Shown here: in pieces, positions 12,021 to 24,499 of the stretch
Numbering within the stretch: the stretch's first letter is position 1
How the letters are laid out: every line of letters starts with the position of its first letter
From: Dicaeum eximium
Taxonomy: Eukaryota; Chordata; Aves; Passeriformes; Dicaeidae
Assembly: GCA_013396995.1 (NCBI GenBank)
Contig: VWZP01006006.1
Location: forward strand, 341,079-405,078
Direction of reading: 5' to 3'
Length of the DNA: 64,000 nucleotides
Position numbers and translations under genes: made by a program
Notes under the pieces: model-generated
Database searches by the model: none
What the model was told of the DNA's origin: nothing
Seen by the model: the letters and a program-made list of their open reading frames with translations, nothing else

Positions 12021-15000
12021 TATGTTTTAAAATAATTGGTCTTCTGTTTGCTGAATGAGAGTTTCTAACCCCTGCCAATCTGTAGGAAGCTCATTCTGAT
12101 GGAGGGATAATGCTTTTCTGAAGTGGGGTGTTAGATAAGTGCTTTTACTTATTGTAACATTGCACCCTAAAGCAATTAACCAATTTCTCAAGAGAGGGAA
12201 GAGACTGCCATGTCTGAAATGCAAAAAGTGAAGCACATGGTAATGGGTTGAACTACTCGGTGTCATAATCCAGGAAACCACAGAAGCTTGTCAGAATACT
12301 GAGAAATGTATTGAAAAGACCACAGACACAGTAGTATAGATGTTCAACAAAGGGGCTTTCAACTAAATTTCAGATTAATATTTGGTGGTTATATTGCAGA
12401 ATTCTTTCCTAAGACATGACCACATCGCAAGCCTTCAGATTATATCAGGACCCAGAAGTTGCCCTTTCATTTATGGTTCCTTTTTTTGTATTAAAATACC
12501 AAGTACTCCTGGACTTTCTCTCATTTGCATTAAAAGAAAACAAAAAATCTTCTGTTGGCAGGATGAAATTAATATTTTTAATTTTTATCTGCATTGTGGT
12601 TTTCTTTGGGATTTTTGGGGAGTTTTGATCATTTGAGATTTTGTTGTTGGCGGTGATGGTTTGGATTTTTTTTTAACTTGCCTTGCATTTTAATCTCTTA
12701 GTTTCTTTGGGTGGTTTTGTCTCTTCCTTCCTTGCTGCTGTTCTTTGTATTTCATCACCTTCTTAGACCAACTTCTGCTGTGCGTTGGGCTAGTTTAGTG
12801 TTAATTGGAAGGAATGTACTCTATGTCATATCCTTGTTAAGAGAGTTTTAATATTTCCCCAAAGTACTACATCTTTTTAAAGCAATTATGTTGTTCTAAT
12901 GAACAAACATCCTTTCAGTTTTCTGTAAAGGGCTATGACTTAATATCTTCTTTCTCACATTAATTTGAACAGTATTTTTGACATGCTGATTATGAACCAG
13001 ATGATTCTTGGGTCCTGGAAGAAAGGGTTCTGCTATTTTCTATACCTGTGGACAGTAATCTTCTCCTCTTTTGCTTGGGAAGTCAAAAGAACTGTCTAGT
13101 AGCCATTATTTCTGCAGATGAGTTGATCTCGTGCTTTCCTGTTTAAAATATTAACCTTCTCTAACCTCTCATTTTATACCTAGAAATTAAATAGGTGCAT
13201 GTATAATATCTGCTGTCCATGGAGTCACCTCTGTGATCAGACTTTGAGGCACAAAACTTAAATAAACAAATTGCAAATTAATGCAAATAGTAATTGCAAA
13301 TTAATGCAAATATTTTGATATCTTCATTTTTTCAGATATCTTAATAATGAGGAAAGGGAACAGAGGCCCTTCCCTCTTATTTTTTGCATCCTTTATTTTC
13401 AGATATCCTGGTGAATTTGTGGTTTTCCAGGGATGAATTATCATTTTCTTCCACGGTGTTATGACGCTAAAAGGTTTCACTGGAAAATGAGGACAAAATG
13501 CAGGAATCCTTTTCCTGTGCCTTTGCACTCACTTTTTTTGTGCTTCCATGAAAATATGGATGAGAGAAGGAAAGGTTGTGATCCAGTAATTGTCAAAGAT
13601 CAAACAGTGAGAAATTGAGAAATAAGCAGAACGACCTAGCTTGTATGAAGAACCACACAGCACTGAGAAAATGAGGAGCAGGGGACAGAGGCTCTGGAAT
13701 CAAAAGCCTGAGGCAGGACATGTTTCAAGCCAGCATGGGGCTTTCTTTTTTACTTTTTGGAAACAAGGAAATAGATCTATCCATATGGTCTTTCTTGGAG
13801 TTCTTTTAAGCTTCAGTGAATATTAACTGAAACAAAGATGTCTGGAGCAAAACATGTCTGGCTCAATATTTGAACGTTTTGATGGAAAATGATACACTAA
13901 CCTGAAGGGAGGGTTTGCAGAGTATGTTCAGGCTATGTCTACATACAGCAGGAAATTTTCTTGCCTTCCAAATAGTTTTTCTTTAACATTCATTTCTTGA
14001 ACTTGAGATGGGAAATTTCCTTGATTGCTGTGCATATACATAAAACAATAGTCAAATCCTCTCCTACCAAAACTAAAACTACCCAATTTCATGGCTATGG
14101 TAAGAAATAAACAGATGAGAATGAAAGTTTCTGTCATTTCAAGATAAGCAAAATACAAAATTACATATTTGGAGATAGATTTTGTAATTTGCTCCTAATT
14201 GATTCCATAATTATACCCTGTTTTCCCCTGAATGTTAAACTTCTTCTGATGTTCTGTGTATTAATATCTTTTCACAGGGTTTCCTCAAACTTATACCAGC
14301 AAAATCTATACCTCTGGTTTTAGGATTAAATTCTGTGAGAAATATTCAATGAGAGATGCTAAATAAGAGCAGACTAAAATAAAAATCTATAAATTAATGT
14401 ATTCAAACTATTGTAACAAAATACTAGATATTTTATATGTAAGACATAGACTTAGATCTAAGCTTTTATAAGAGTTTATTTATTTAGTACATAATACCTC
14501 TTAAATTTAATCTAGGTGATGAGTCAAGTCTAACTGAGAAACTCCAGGAAGAAAGAAACTAATCACATAGGCAGATAAATTGGGATACTGCATATTTTCC
14601 ACACATAAAATCAGAAAATATTGTCCATGAATCATGATATCGTGCTTGCTCTAACAGATTTATAAAGCAAAAAGGCCACATTTTCATTTAATGGCTTGTA
14701 TCATAAAATGTTCCATGATAAAAGCTGATTCAGTTTGCCCATAGTGGAGGATAAGATAGAATGGTTCAAGATAGAGTTAATAACAAACAATGTTTTCTCA
14801 GCTCCAAGAAGCTGAATAAGGACAACTTGATCTCTTTGACGACTGATTGGGTAACAGAAGCTGCAATTATCTTTACTGATTAATGCAAAAGAAAATGCAA
14901 TTGCAACAGGAACTTCATTTCCAAAAAGGGAATCTGACAGGGTGAGATGTATCATCCAAGTCATAGACAAAAATATCACAGCTAACTTTAATCAGGTCCA

Positions 15001-17479
15001 GGAGCAGAGGCTAAAATCCCACATACAAGGAAATTTCAACACAATACATTTATGACTCGTGTCTTTATACTGGCTAAGTTTATTAGACATACAAGAAAGA
15101 AAAATATTCTGAAAAGGAAAGGAGGATTTGAAGTTTTCTAATTTTCCATTTTAAAACAAAACTGGCCTCCTACTCTTCAGAGGAAGAAAAGCCATGGTTC
15201 TGTATGTTCTATACTAATACATGGTTTGTTTGTTTGTTTATTTGTTTAATTTTATAAAGAGCACTATTCTCCCTACCAGTTGTTCAATATTATGCCTTTC
15301 AACATAAAACCTTTTTTTTTTTTTTAATCTCTAGGATGATTTAAAAATACATTTGAAATATTAGGCTTTGGAAAACATAAAAACTAACCTTCTAGTTCTG
15401 CGTCCTGTACTACAGGCACTCATTTAAATTTTGAAAATTAATTTCCCAAGGTGGAATATCTCAGGAAATTGGGTAACTGTAAGCAGAACAAATTTCTTTC
15501 ATTCCCATGCCTTTTTTGTGTGCAGTGCTACTCTAAAAAACAAGAAATATTTTTTAATAATAAAGTCCATTGAGATCAATAGACCAAGATTGAAGAGAAC
15601 AAGACTCTTTTTTCACTTAAATTCACATCTGACAATGTAGCCATTCCTGAGAGCAGCAATGTAATGTGCTCCAGTTAGAATTGCACTGTGATTTGAGGTT
15701 CACCCTTGAAATTATCCTTCAGGCACTTGTATCAAATCCCTTAGCATCCCTGTCCATCCCTTAGCATAAAGAAGGGGAGAGGTAAAGGGAAGTGAAACCA
15801 TCTATTGAATGATGTCTGAAAGAAACATAATTTTCTGATCTGCCATATACAGTTTTACAATCATTTTTCTGACATGTAAAAATGTTCGATTTTTTTTTTT
15901 AATACTAACTGGAATTTCCTTCCAAGAGCTATTCTAGATGTAATGAATAAAATCCAGCTCCTTTTAGATATTGCTCTGAAAATGATACAAGCTTTGCTGT
16001 TGTTGAAACCTAAGAGAAGTATCATTGCGTTTTTTTAGACGAAATGCAGGCGTTTCTAAATTGTTTACATGTTTAGACATGTAGGTGTTTAAAAAACCCA
16101 AAAGTGAGATCTAATAAGCAAAGTCTGAAAATAATGTTAGAATTTCTTTATACTATTTTGTCTGATGCAAATCTAAATCACCAATGCTGAACATCCAGGT
16201 TTATGCTGTGATCTAAAAGTTTTCAGGATAATCTGACATTTGGACCAATTCAAAGTTATACAGCATATTTTTTACTGTCCTTTTCTTCTGCCTACGTTCT
16301 GTTCATGCATGATAGTGTGAAGTTGGTGTACTTACATACTTCCATTTCATTTGCCAGTCATTTGTGTGAGCAGTAAATTCAGTATTTTAGTCTTGTATCC
16401 TCGACGTATAGTTGGTATTTCTGTGGCATAATTTGCACGTCAGTAGTACCAAACTCAAGGAGCTGTGAGTCGCAAACCCACCAACAAACCCACACTGACT
16501 CTTTTCCTGATACCTCTCCAAGCACTTTGATTGTTGCTTAACACTTTCACTAAAACTCTAACTCTTACAACACTTTTACCCCTTTTTTTCCATCTCATGT
16601 AGCAACTTCCCCGATAAGATATCTTGGCCTGATACAAGCAGTTATGCCTCTCTTTGTTGCTGACTCCAGCTTCTCAATGACAAGCTACACTTCTAGGACT
16701 ACACTAAAGCTAAATATAATCTGTAAGGGATTTTAAAATTAAAATTTATTCTCCAGAATAAAAGAAATCAAATTCAACTACAACAAAGCCTTTATGAATA
16801 AGTAATCCACAAGGGAGGCATAAAAAGTGTTTCAGGCTCCTTCTTTGCCTTAAAAAAATTTGAAATATAACTAGCATCTACCTTGCAGTATAAGCCCATT
16901 TATCATCATTCAATCAGAACAGGCATTCTTCAAAGAATTTCCAGGTAATTCTAAGTCTAAACAAGAGGCAAACCAGACCTAATAATTTCAACTTTTCTTC
17001 AATCATATTTTTAAACCTTATAATTAATATTACTGTTCTCTTTTAGACTTTCTCACTGCCTTACACGTTTTCTGAAGTACAATGGCCAAGACTGAACAGA
17101 GTTGTATGTTCCCTCATCCCAATATGGCACATGCCTTCTTTAGTAAGTATGTGAATTTGTTGTTGCTTCTTCAGTTAGTGATCCATTATAAACCAGTATT
17201 CTTATTCTATCTTGCTGTCCATCCTTCTCTTGTATTTCTGTAGTTAATTGTTCCTGAACAGGCACAGCACTTTTTTTTTTTTTCCTTTATTTGCCTTATC
17301 AAATCTTTCACAAATTTGGGCTTATTGAAAACTTGGATCCTGTCCTCTAGTGCCCCTGGAGTCCCTCCCAGATTTTCTTTTTTATTAATAAATTCAATAA
17401 TATACCTTCTCTGTCATCCTCTATACCATGTGGAACAGCAATCAATGTATCCTTCCATTATAACAACAATTTATTGATA
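12021..17479. other. AT-rich unique sequence with minor repeats
   Basis: No gene recognised. It contains a duplicated octamer element (listed separately), a (TTTG)n-like run near 15224-15247, and poly-T runs at 15311-15326 and 15890-15900. Open frames of 60-93 codons show no motif. The segment 17041-17479 may be the upstream continuation of the decayed LINE described next, but I cannot align it. Confidence 0.55.
13270..13312 (+). repeat. 20-bp perfect direct repeat, each unit with an ATGCAAAT octamer
   Basis: The unit attgcaaattaatgcaaata occurs at 13270-13289 and 13293-13312 with a 3-base spacer. Each unit carries a perfect POU-factor octamer, ATGCAAAT (13281-13288 and 13304-13311), and a TTGCAAAT variant, giving four octamer-like sites in 43 bases. 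This could be a POU-binding cluster or a chance AT-rich duplication. Confidence 0.6.
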
Positions 17480-17640
17480 ATTACTCTTCGGGATTATATT
17501 TTCTAACCAGTTTTCCACCCACACTGTTGTATTTTTCTATGTTTCATGTTTATGAGATTGTCATAAATTTCCATTGTAATCTTTAGGAAAGCCAAGATAA
17601 GTAATTTGTTGACTGTGCAATTTTATCTAAAAAAATAAGG
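17480..17640 (-). mobile_element. Very decayed CR1/L2-like LINE reverse-transcriptase remnant
   Basis: On the minus strand one frame reads YLGFPKDYN, two stops, then WVENWLENI. This preserves the order and spacing of the RT motif usually read as YLDF-KAFD followed by WV-NWL in CR1-type LINEs. The copy is full of substitutions and in-frame stops, so it is old. Neighbouring sequence from 17041 to 17760 may belong to the same insertion. The family assignment rests on motif memory and is approximate. Confidence 0.5.
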
Positions 17641-18931
17641 TCACAAGGAAGTATTTTTTGTTTCCTCAGCACTTGAAGTTACAAGCTTTCTAGCAGTCAT
17701 TTAGTCTCAGCTGATCTGTTCCTGAAGACTGAAACAGAAAAGTCAGTAATGACTATATTTCCCAACATAATTCCTTTGTCATTCCTTTCCTGTGTTGTGC
17801 AACAGAGTTATCCTTTCCTCAGTCTCTTGTTAACTGATTAAACTTGCAGAGCAAATTTTTGTTATCTTTCATATTTTACTAGTGACATCTCAAGCTTTGC
17901 TTTGCCTTTCTGCATATGCCACACATCTGATTGTGTCCCTGTAGTAAGACTTGGGGTTTTTTTCAGCCTAAATTATACTCTTAATAAAATTTGCAATGCC
18001 AGCCTTTCAAACTCTAATTTGTTCTTTCTGCCCTCTATATTATGATGGCTGAATTTAAAAATTCCCTGGGTCAATGTCTGAAGAGGTACTTTAGCTCTTC
18101 AGGTGGGAAAGCTGAGTATTGCTTGTCTGAATAAATAATTACCTCAAAAGAGTAATAGCAATTGGCTGAGTTGAACCAATACTAACATACAGGTTCTATT
18201 AACCTCAAATTACCATTACAGATGAGCACACATTCAGGAAGTGTGTTGTATCAATAAAGCATGCTACTTTATTAAATCAATAAAAGACTAACAGTTCTTA
18301 CTGTTAGTGGGAAAGGTGCTGCCAATTTTCAAAGAAGGCTATGCAAGATGATTTTTAATTAGATTACATCCAGCATCTTAATATTGACCTCGAAAGTCTA
18401 CAATATGAATAGCAATAAACAGCATGTTTTTAAAAATAGAAAACCATTATGATAAAATCTATTTAAAAGCTATCAATTTCATTTAGTTGTTCTAAAAGTG
18501 AATCAAGCTGACTTTGTATAAATCTATAGTTATGTATTCCTTTAATGAGGGAAACCCACAAGTTAACTCCTGTGTGTCTTCAAAAAACTGTGGGTGAACA
18601 ACTCTTCAGTTGTCCCCTTTATCATGTTTTAAAATAAAGGAAAGAATGAAATCATAAACCCTTCTTAGAATATGACTGGAAACCAGAAAGTGGAAGGGCA
18701 AGAAATTTATCTTTGCAACTGTATATATTAAGACACTGACTTTAATCAATGCTGATATTAAGTATATAATCATCTCACATGAATAGTTATGCAATACTCA
18801 AATTCAGTAGGGTTAATACCTTTAGTATTCTCAAGGGTTATAAAATTTTTACTTTTCTAAAGAGTCTTGAAAACCACTGTGTAGAAACTTTAATTCATAT
18901 ATACAACTAGTTGTATAATGCAATTTGGAAG
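17641..18931. other. AT-rich unique sequence with two short palindromes
   Basis: No gene recognised. A perfect 8-bp stem hairpin with 6-base loop (ACTAACAG / CTGTTAGT) lies at 18287-18308. A perfect 18-base palindrome, TATACAACTAGTTGTATA, lies at 18900-18917, just before the CR1 3' end. Confidence 0.6.
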
Positions 18932-19115
18932 TCATAGATTCACAGAATATGTTGAATTGGATGGAAACCACAAGGATCATCAAAGTCCAACTCCTGGCTC
19001 TGCACAGGACAACCCCAAGAATAATATCATGTCCCTGAGAGTGTTGTCCAAACACTTATTGGCACTGCCAATTTTGGTGCCATGATCGCTTCAGCTGAGT
19101 TTACCTTTGTGCCCC
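18932..19115 (-). mobile_element. CR1 LINE 3' end, 5'-truncated
   Basis: The plus strand begins tcatagattcacagaat, the reverse complement of a CR1 octamer-type tail (ATTCTGTG-like). It continues with caaggatcatcaaagtccaa, which corresponds to the conserved CR1 3' UTR, and with ccctgagagtgttgtccaaa further along. The copy is short and diverged and retains no coding capacity. Confidence 0.85.
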
Positions 19116-20404
19116 ATAATTTTAAAATTATTTATTAAAACAATGCATTATTTTTGAAACTCCTCAGAACACAAAATTGAAAATCTGTAATTTCTTTTTT
19201 CATTGTATATTTAGAGATCTTTTCTTGACGTCTTTTTGGCCACAGAGGAAAGCAATGACTCGTTTTTACTTTTCTTTCTCTTTAAGATCAAGGATTCAAT
19301 CCATTCCATAAAACTTTTTTTTCCCTGTTACATTACACTCTTTGTGCTGCCTCTCATGATGCGGCTCATGCTCTCATCCACCATGAATATTTTAAAAATC
19401 TCTTTCAAAATAGTGCCACAGCTTCTCCCAGGCTGGCAGCTACACCTGGCAAGTGGACCCGTGCTGGTAAACTGCAGTGAACTATGCAAGAGATAGAGAC
19501 CAACTCTACCAGTTGCTTTCACTTAGCTCTGATATTCACAAATAGAGCTGTGTAAAAGAAAAGCCATAACCACTGAAATCCTAGTTAAGTGACCTCTTAT
19601 TTAGCTGTGAAATTGTTTCTTGGAGCCTATTCACTCATACATGTAACTTTTGTTTTTCATACTGCAACCATGGGGAGTTTTTATTTAAAAAAATATTAGT
19701 GTCAAAGGAGCCAAGTGGCTTGTGCTAGGTCTGTCTACAAGAGGACAAAGGACATGGACTTGAAAAATATGAAGAAAGATTGTGAGGCCTTTGGTAAAAG
19801 GTTGAACAAATGCTGTCTTCTTTAGAATGCTTTGGAAAGACAAAATGTTATAAAATAGGAAAGGGAATATGATGTCTGGGAGACTATACTCTTATGAAGA
19901 CAAATTAGGACATGAGTGAATATATCTCTGCAAGCAGAGAGGCAACATTCTCAAGGCATCAGCCTGTCCTAATCTCAGTCAGAAAGCCTATGAGGACAAC
20001 AAAAGTCTTATACCTCTTATGAAGTGAAGAAAAAACAGGGTTTTTTTACATCATAGCATGATCCTAAAAAAGGCTGGAATAATTAAAAACCATGGAAGTT
20101 CTTGTTTTCCTTTTACAGAAGTATTCCAATAACAAGAGTATTAGATAAGCCCCAGGAAACTCATCACTAATTGCAAACACTTACTATGAGGATTTGGACA
20201 AATCACAGAATTTCTTGTGCTTAATTCACCATTTGCATTTTCCTAATTTCTAGGATTATTCAAGGATAAAATCTGACCACAGAAACAGTGTGCAGAAGTG
20301 TTAATTAATAAGAGACCAACTTAACACAAAGCAAAGATCACATAAATGCAGTCACAGGATTGTTCATAATAGCTTATATATCAGTGGGTCTAAGTGAATG
20401 TGAA
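19116..20404. other. AT-rich unique sequence, nothing recognised
   Basis: No feature recognised. Short open frames on both strands at 19236-19522 overlap each other and have no motif. Confidence 0.6.
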
Positions 20405-20685
20405 TTATCAAAGAATTATAGAATGTTAAGTGGTTGGAATGGAGACTTTAAAGATCATTTAGTCCCAGTCCACCCTGCTATGGTCAGGGATACCTCCCAC
20501 TAGATCAGGTTGCTCAAGACCTCATCCAACCTGGTTTTGAACACTGACATGGATGGGAGATTTGCAGCCTCCCTGGGAGACCTGTTCTATTGTCTCACTC
20601 CCCCACAAGGTAAACAAATTATTTCCAATATTCAGCCTAAATTTCCTCTATTTCTATTTGCACCCATACTCTGAATCCTTTTGGT
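20405..20685 (-). mobile_element. CR1 LINE 3' end, 5'-truncated
   Basis: The plus strand shows the reverse complement of the CR1 3' region: a degenerate tail (agaattatagaatg), then ctttaaagatcatttagtcc, cctcccactagatcaggttg and catccaacctggttttgaac. It fades into unique AT-rich sequence after about 20680. Moderately diverged and non-coding. Confidence 0.9.
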
Positions 20686-23189
20686 TTTGAAAAATCATGT
20701 TAATCTGATTTGAATTTAATGCTAGTACCTTCATTGTAAGTGTTAGTAACCACAATCTGTCAAAACAAGAAACTGTAGCCACTTTTTTTGAATCCTTTGC
20801 CCACAGGAAGCATGGCTGCTAGAATGCCATGTGCTGACAAAAGAAGATTAAATGAGTTTATCAAATAGAATCCACTGAAGATTGCATAGAAATTGTGACA
20901 AGCTGAAGAATTTTCAGAGCTACAAATCTTAGAAGATAGGCAAGTTCTCAAGAATAGAGTAATCTATCTCTTCCATTTCTTACAGACCTTAGATCTTCTT
21001 TCTGTATCTCTTCGTAGCTGTTGCTGAAGGCAGGGTGGGGGCTTTGGTGGATTTTTTTAGTTCTGACCCCTTGAAACCACTGTTACACTGTCTAATTAAA
21101 TAGGGCTTTTTCCTAACCAAACACCTCCTGAGTCAAGTTAGATAAAAGATGACTAAAAATACTGGTTTTTTTTTTTCCTAGCACTTAGTTTCAGCATGAA
21201 CTTTAACAACTTTGTTAGCTAAAAATTGTTCAGTCTTCTGAACTACCTGATTGGCAAAATCTAATTAATTGACTGCACCCTCAGGGATTCTACTTTTTTT
21301 TTTCCTACAGCAGGATATCCCAACAAAAATAATTGGAGTTGAATGGAAGTTTTTTGGCACTCGGTGCACTAAAAACAATGCAGTTCAAAATGAGCAAAGA
21401 TTTGTACCAGCTTTCAGTACATTTAAAGTCTGAAAAGGAACAAAAGAGAAAGCAGTTATTAGGGCTGCAGTTTAAAATGTATATTTCTAATTAACTTCTG
21501 GATTAAATTTTGTATTTCTGATTTTTTTTTTTGGTAGGTGAAAAACAGCTATCTGATTTAAAAGAACATTTAATTTTTTTTTTTTTGGCTGCTGAAAAAT
21601 CCACTATTACCCCTTGTTGGTCAAAGATACTAGTCATATGTCATATTGTGTGATAAAAATGGTGTTAGTTTTATTGTCTTTAGTCTTAACTCTCTTTATG
21701 AGAAAAAAAAAACAATCAGAAACCAACTTAGCTATTAACTACCATTTTACTTCTCTAATACTTGCTGCAAAGATTCTTTTTCCACCTGTAGTGGTTTCTA
21801 GATGACATCTTTTAAGTTTAAATTTTTTAAAATCATGCTTGTCTTACTAGAAGATTAAAGAAATATCATGCCAAGAGAGACACTGATTATTATAAGGCTA
21901 GCAAGTAATTTTTTTTTTCTTTTCTTTCTGGGGTTATTAGAAAAGTCTTATTTTTAAATTTCTTGCCATGGTACGAAAAGTACAAAAAGAAGTCAAATAC
22001 AAGAAATCATGAATAATGAAGAAAAACAAACTGACAAGTTCAGAGCTAGTGGTAGACTTATCCTTTATTTTACACTTGCTGTGAGTTTTTTTTGTGTGGA
22101 ACATTTCTACTTTCTGAATATAACTAACTTAACATAGCTGTGTCCTACTCTGCCCTCAGCACTCAAAGGAAGTTATCAGGAGGTTTTGTTGGGTACAACC
22201 AAAAGAAAATTACTCCTGCAAAGCAATTTTAAAGCCTAGTCGGATTTATAAAATATGAAATACAAATCCATATATAATTCATGCATATTATAGAAGGTAT
22301 CTTTAGCTATTTGTTGCAATAAAATGCCAACTACCCCCTGGGGGAAAAGGATACAGCTCCAGGGTCCTTGTTTGCCATGACTATAATAAGGTTTCTCTCC
22401 CAGTACCATTTAAAAAACAAGCAAAACTGAACTAAAACCCAACCTGTCATGTAAAAACATTTAATGCTAAACCAGATAGGTCATCAGATGGTGCAGTTTG
22501 GAGTCCATAACTGCAGAGATACTTCTATAAATAATGGATAATCCTGCAACCAAGAAGGAATCAATTTAAAGTACTGTCCCATATTCATTTTGCTGTAATG
22601 TAACCTAAGTAGTAGCAGTCCTGCAGAAATAAAATGAAGGATGGGACAGAATATTTGTAGGGTTATTTTTTTAACAAAGCATTTCATAAACATCCTCCTC
22701 AGGAATAACAAACTGGTTGATTAAGTTCTGAAAGATACCATGAGTACTGTGCTGTTTACTGTGTCTGCAGATCTATCCAGATATTCACAGGTCATTTTGC
22801 TGCAAACCTCATTTCTGTTCTTGAGGATTTCCTATGCTCCAGCAGAAACACTCCAGTGTTTTACAGAGACAATCTTTTCTGGTATTATCTCAGAATGCCT
22901 TATGGTAATAAAGACAACTGCTATCACAAAGCAAAAGTGCTCATTCATACAGTTTTAACCAAATCATATTTGAAATGGTTTATTGGCTTGTTAATGACAC
23001 GCAATTAACTTGCAAACATGGAATGATTCATCCAGGATCAATATCACTAGCAGAATGGATAAATCACCAGATACTATGAAATGTTAATAAATACCTACAA
23101 ATTTCTAAGCAGTCTTTTATAACTAATTCCTCCAAGGTGTAATGCTGCACAGTAATGTTCACTCCTCCTACACAGACCCAGGCCGTGTT
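20686..23189. other. AT-rich unique sequence, nothing recognised
   Basis: No gene, RNA or transposon recognised. Several poly-T runs of 9-12 bases occur (21167, 21294, 21522, 21576, 21909). Confidence 0.6.
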
Positions 23190-23525
23190 GGTTACAGATG
23201 TGCACAGTCTCATTGGGGGGTGCCTGCAGACCCTCCTGTAGGATGTGTGGTGCTATGGCTCTGCCTGGACCCATCCTGCTCCCTGTGACCCTGTGAGGTC
23301 ACATCCATGCCCCTGGGGCAGGTTTTCCCATGCCAAAAGCCCAGGAGAGGTGTCCAGGCCACCTGTCCCACGTAAGAGAGCTCTGTCTGCCCCGGGCAGG
23401 CAGAGGTGGGGATGCTGATGGCATGGCTGCTAGCAGTGCCCAGCCTGGTGTGCTGCAGCTCTTCCTTCCTTCCCCAAGGAAGGAAGGTCACTGTCACTGA
23501 AAACCCAGGAAATATGCTATCCAAG
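23190..23525 (-). repeat. GC-rich interspersed repeat module, copy 2
   Basis: A GC-rich island sharing with 9880-10110 the block cagtgcccagcctggtgtgc through tccttccccaaggaaggaag. A 104-codon minus-strand frame (23210-23524) contains LPWGRKEELQHTRLGTA, close to the equivalent peptide of copy 1. It adjoins the LTR starting at about 23531, so it may be an internal part of the same element. Unrecognised family; not called as a gene. Confidence 0.55.
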
Positions 23526-23530
23526 CAGTT

Positions 23531-24000
23531 TGTTAGGTTAGAAAGCCAGAATTACTTTATCCAGCGCTGAGGTATATGGCGGAACTCTTCATCATGCACA
23601 CCAATTATAAAGCTTTTAACTCTTTATACATTTTAGCAAACAAAGGGATTAGTTTTCATTGGCTACAAGTGACATGGTTCTCTTCTTAATCTGTATTTTA
23701 TCTTCTGGTCATTGATGATTCTCTCACTTCTCATCCTAATTAGTCTGCATGCTCAGTTTCTCTCTTCTTTTTGGGTCATTGGGTTTCTTGGGTCGGTGGT
23801 CTGTGGATCAGTGGTCAGAGATCAGAGTCTTTTACCCACCTGGATTTCAGCACAGCTGCTGAGTTGATTTTATTACTTACTTCCTTACCCTGGGACTCCT
23901 GCCAGGTGTCCTTGTGGCCCATAAATTCTGCCTTTATTAGTAGTGCATCCTTTTTCCCAAGGTATGTTAACTTTCTCCCCCAGGTCTGAGGTCACTGAAG
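23531..24000 (-). mobile_element. Avian ERV LTR, minus strand
   Basis: The segments ttcattggctacaagtgaca, ctggtcattgatgattctct and ctaattagtctgcatgctca match in style and order a common bird ERV LTR as I remember it. On the minus strand a TATAAAGA lies at 23621-23628, correctly placed for a promoter, with GATAAA downstream near 23560 as a possible weak polyA signal. Ends are approximate and the right end may extend to about 24075. No target-site duplication was identified. Confidence 0.5.
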
Positions 24001-24499
24001 CACGTGAAGCCCTAACCTTTAATTTGAGGTGGACATCACTGGCAGTTTGCTTGTTAGCTACTATCTGTTTCATGGATTAAATATATTTTTTTCTTGGAAG
24101 ATATACTTATCAAATAAAATATGCTTTTAGTGTACATCTTCTGTGAGTGAAATTGTACAAAAAGAATATTTTCAAAATAATTTTGAAAGTTTTTTGGTTT
24201 TCTGTCAGTGTGTTAGAAATGATATTGCTTTATGCTGATATGACAGCCAGATAAAGCTAACATGACAGCCATCTTTACTGTTATACCTGGGGATGTAGGC
24301 TTCCATACTTACCTTTCTAGATTTGGACAATTAGAACCTTAATGATTCAGGAATATGCTAATAATCTTATCTTACCTTAATAAAATGATAACTGCATATA
24401 TGATTTATTAGCAGGTTTTGATTACTCTAAAGATTATACAAGTCAGGAAGCTCTGTATAATTGAAAATCTCTACTAGGAGAAATACTATGATGAAAGCC
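24001..24499. other. AT-rich sequence, nothing recognised
   Basis: Transition between two LTR-like blocks. It contains two short copies of the motif catgacagcca / atgacagccag near 24238-24272. Nothing else recognised. Confidence 0.5.

Noticed and set aside
18287..18308. 8-bp stem hairpin as a possible terminator or small RNA
   Set aside because: Short stem with AT-rich flanks; such hairpins occur by chance, and bacterial-type terminators do not apply here.
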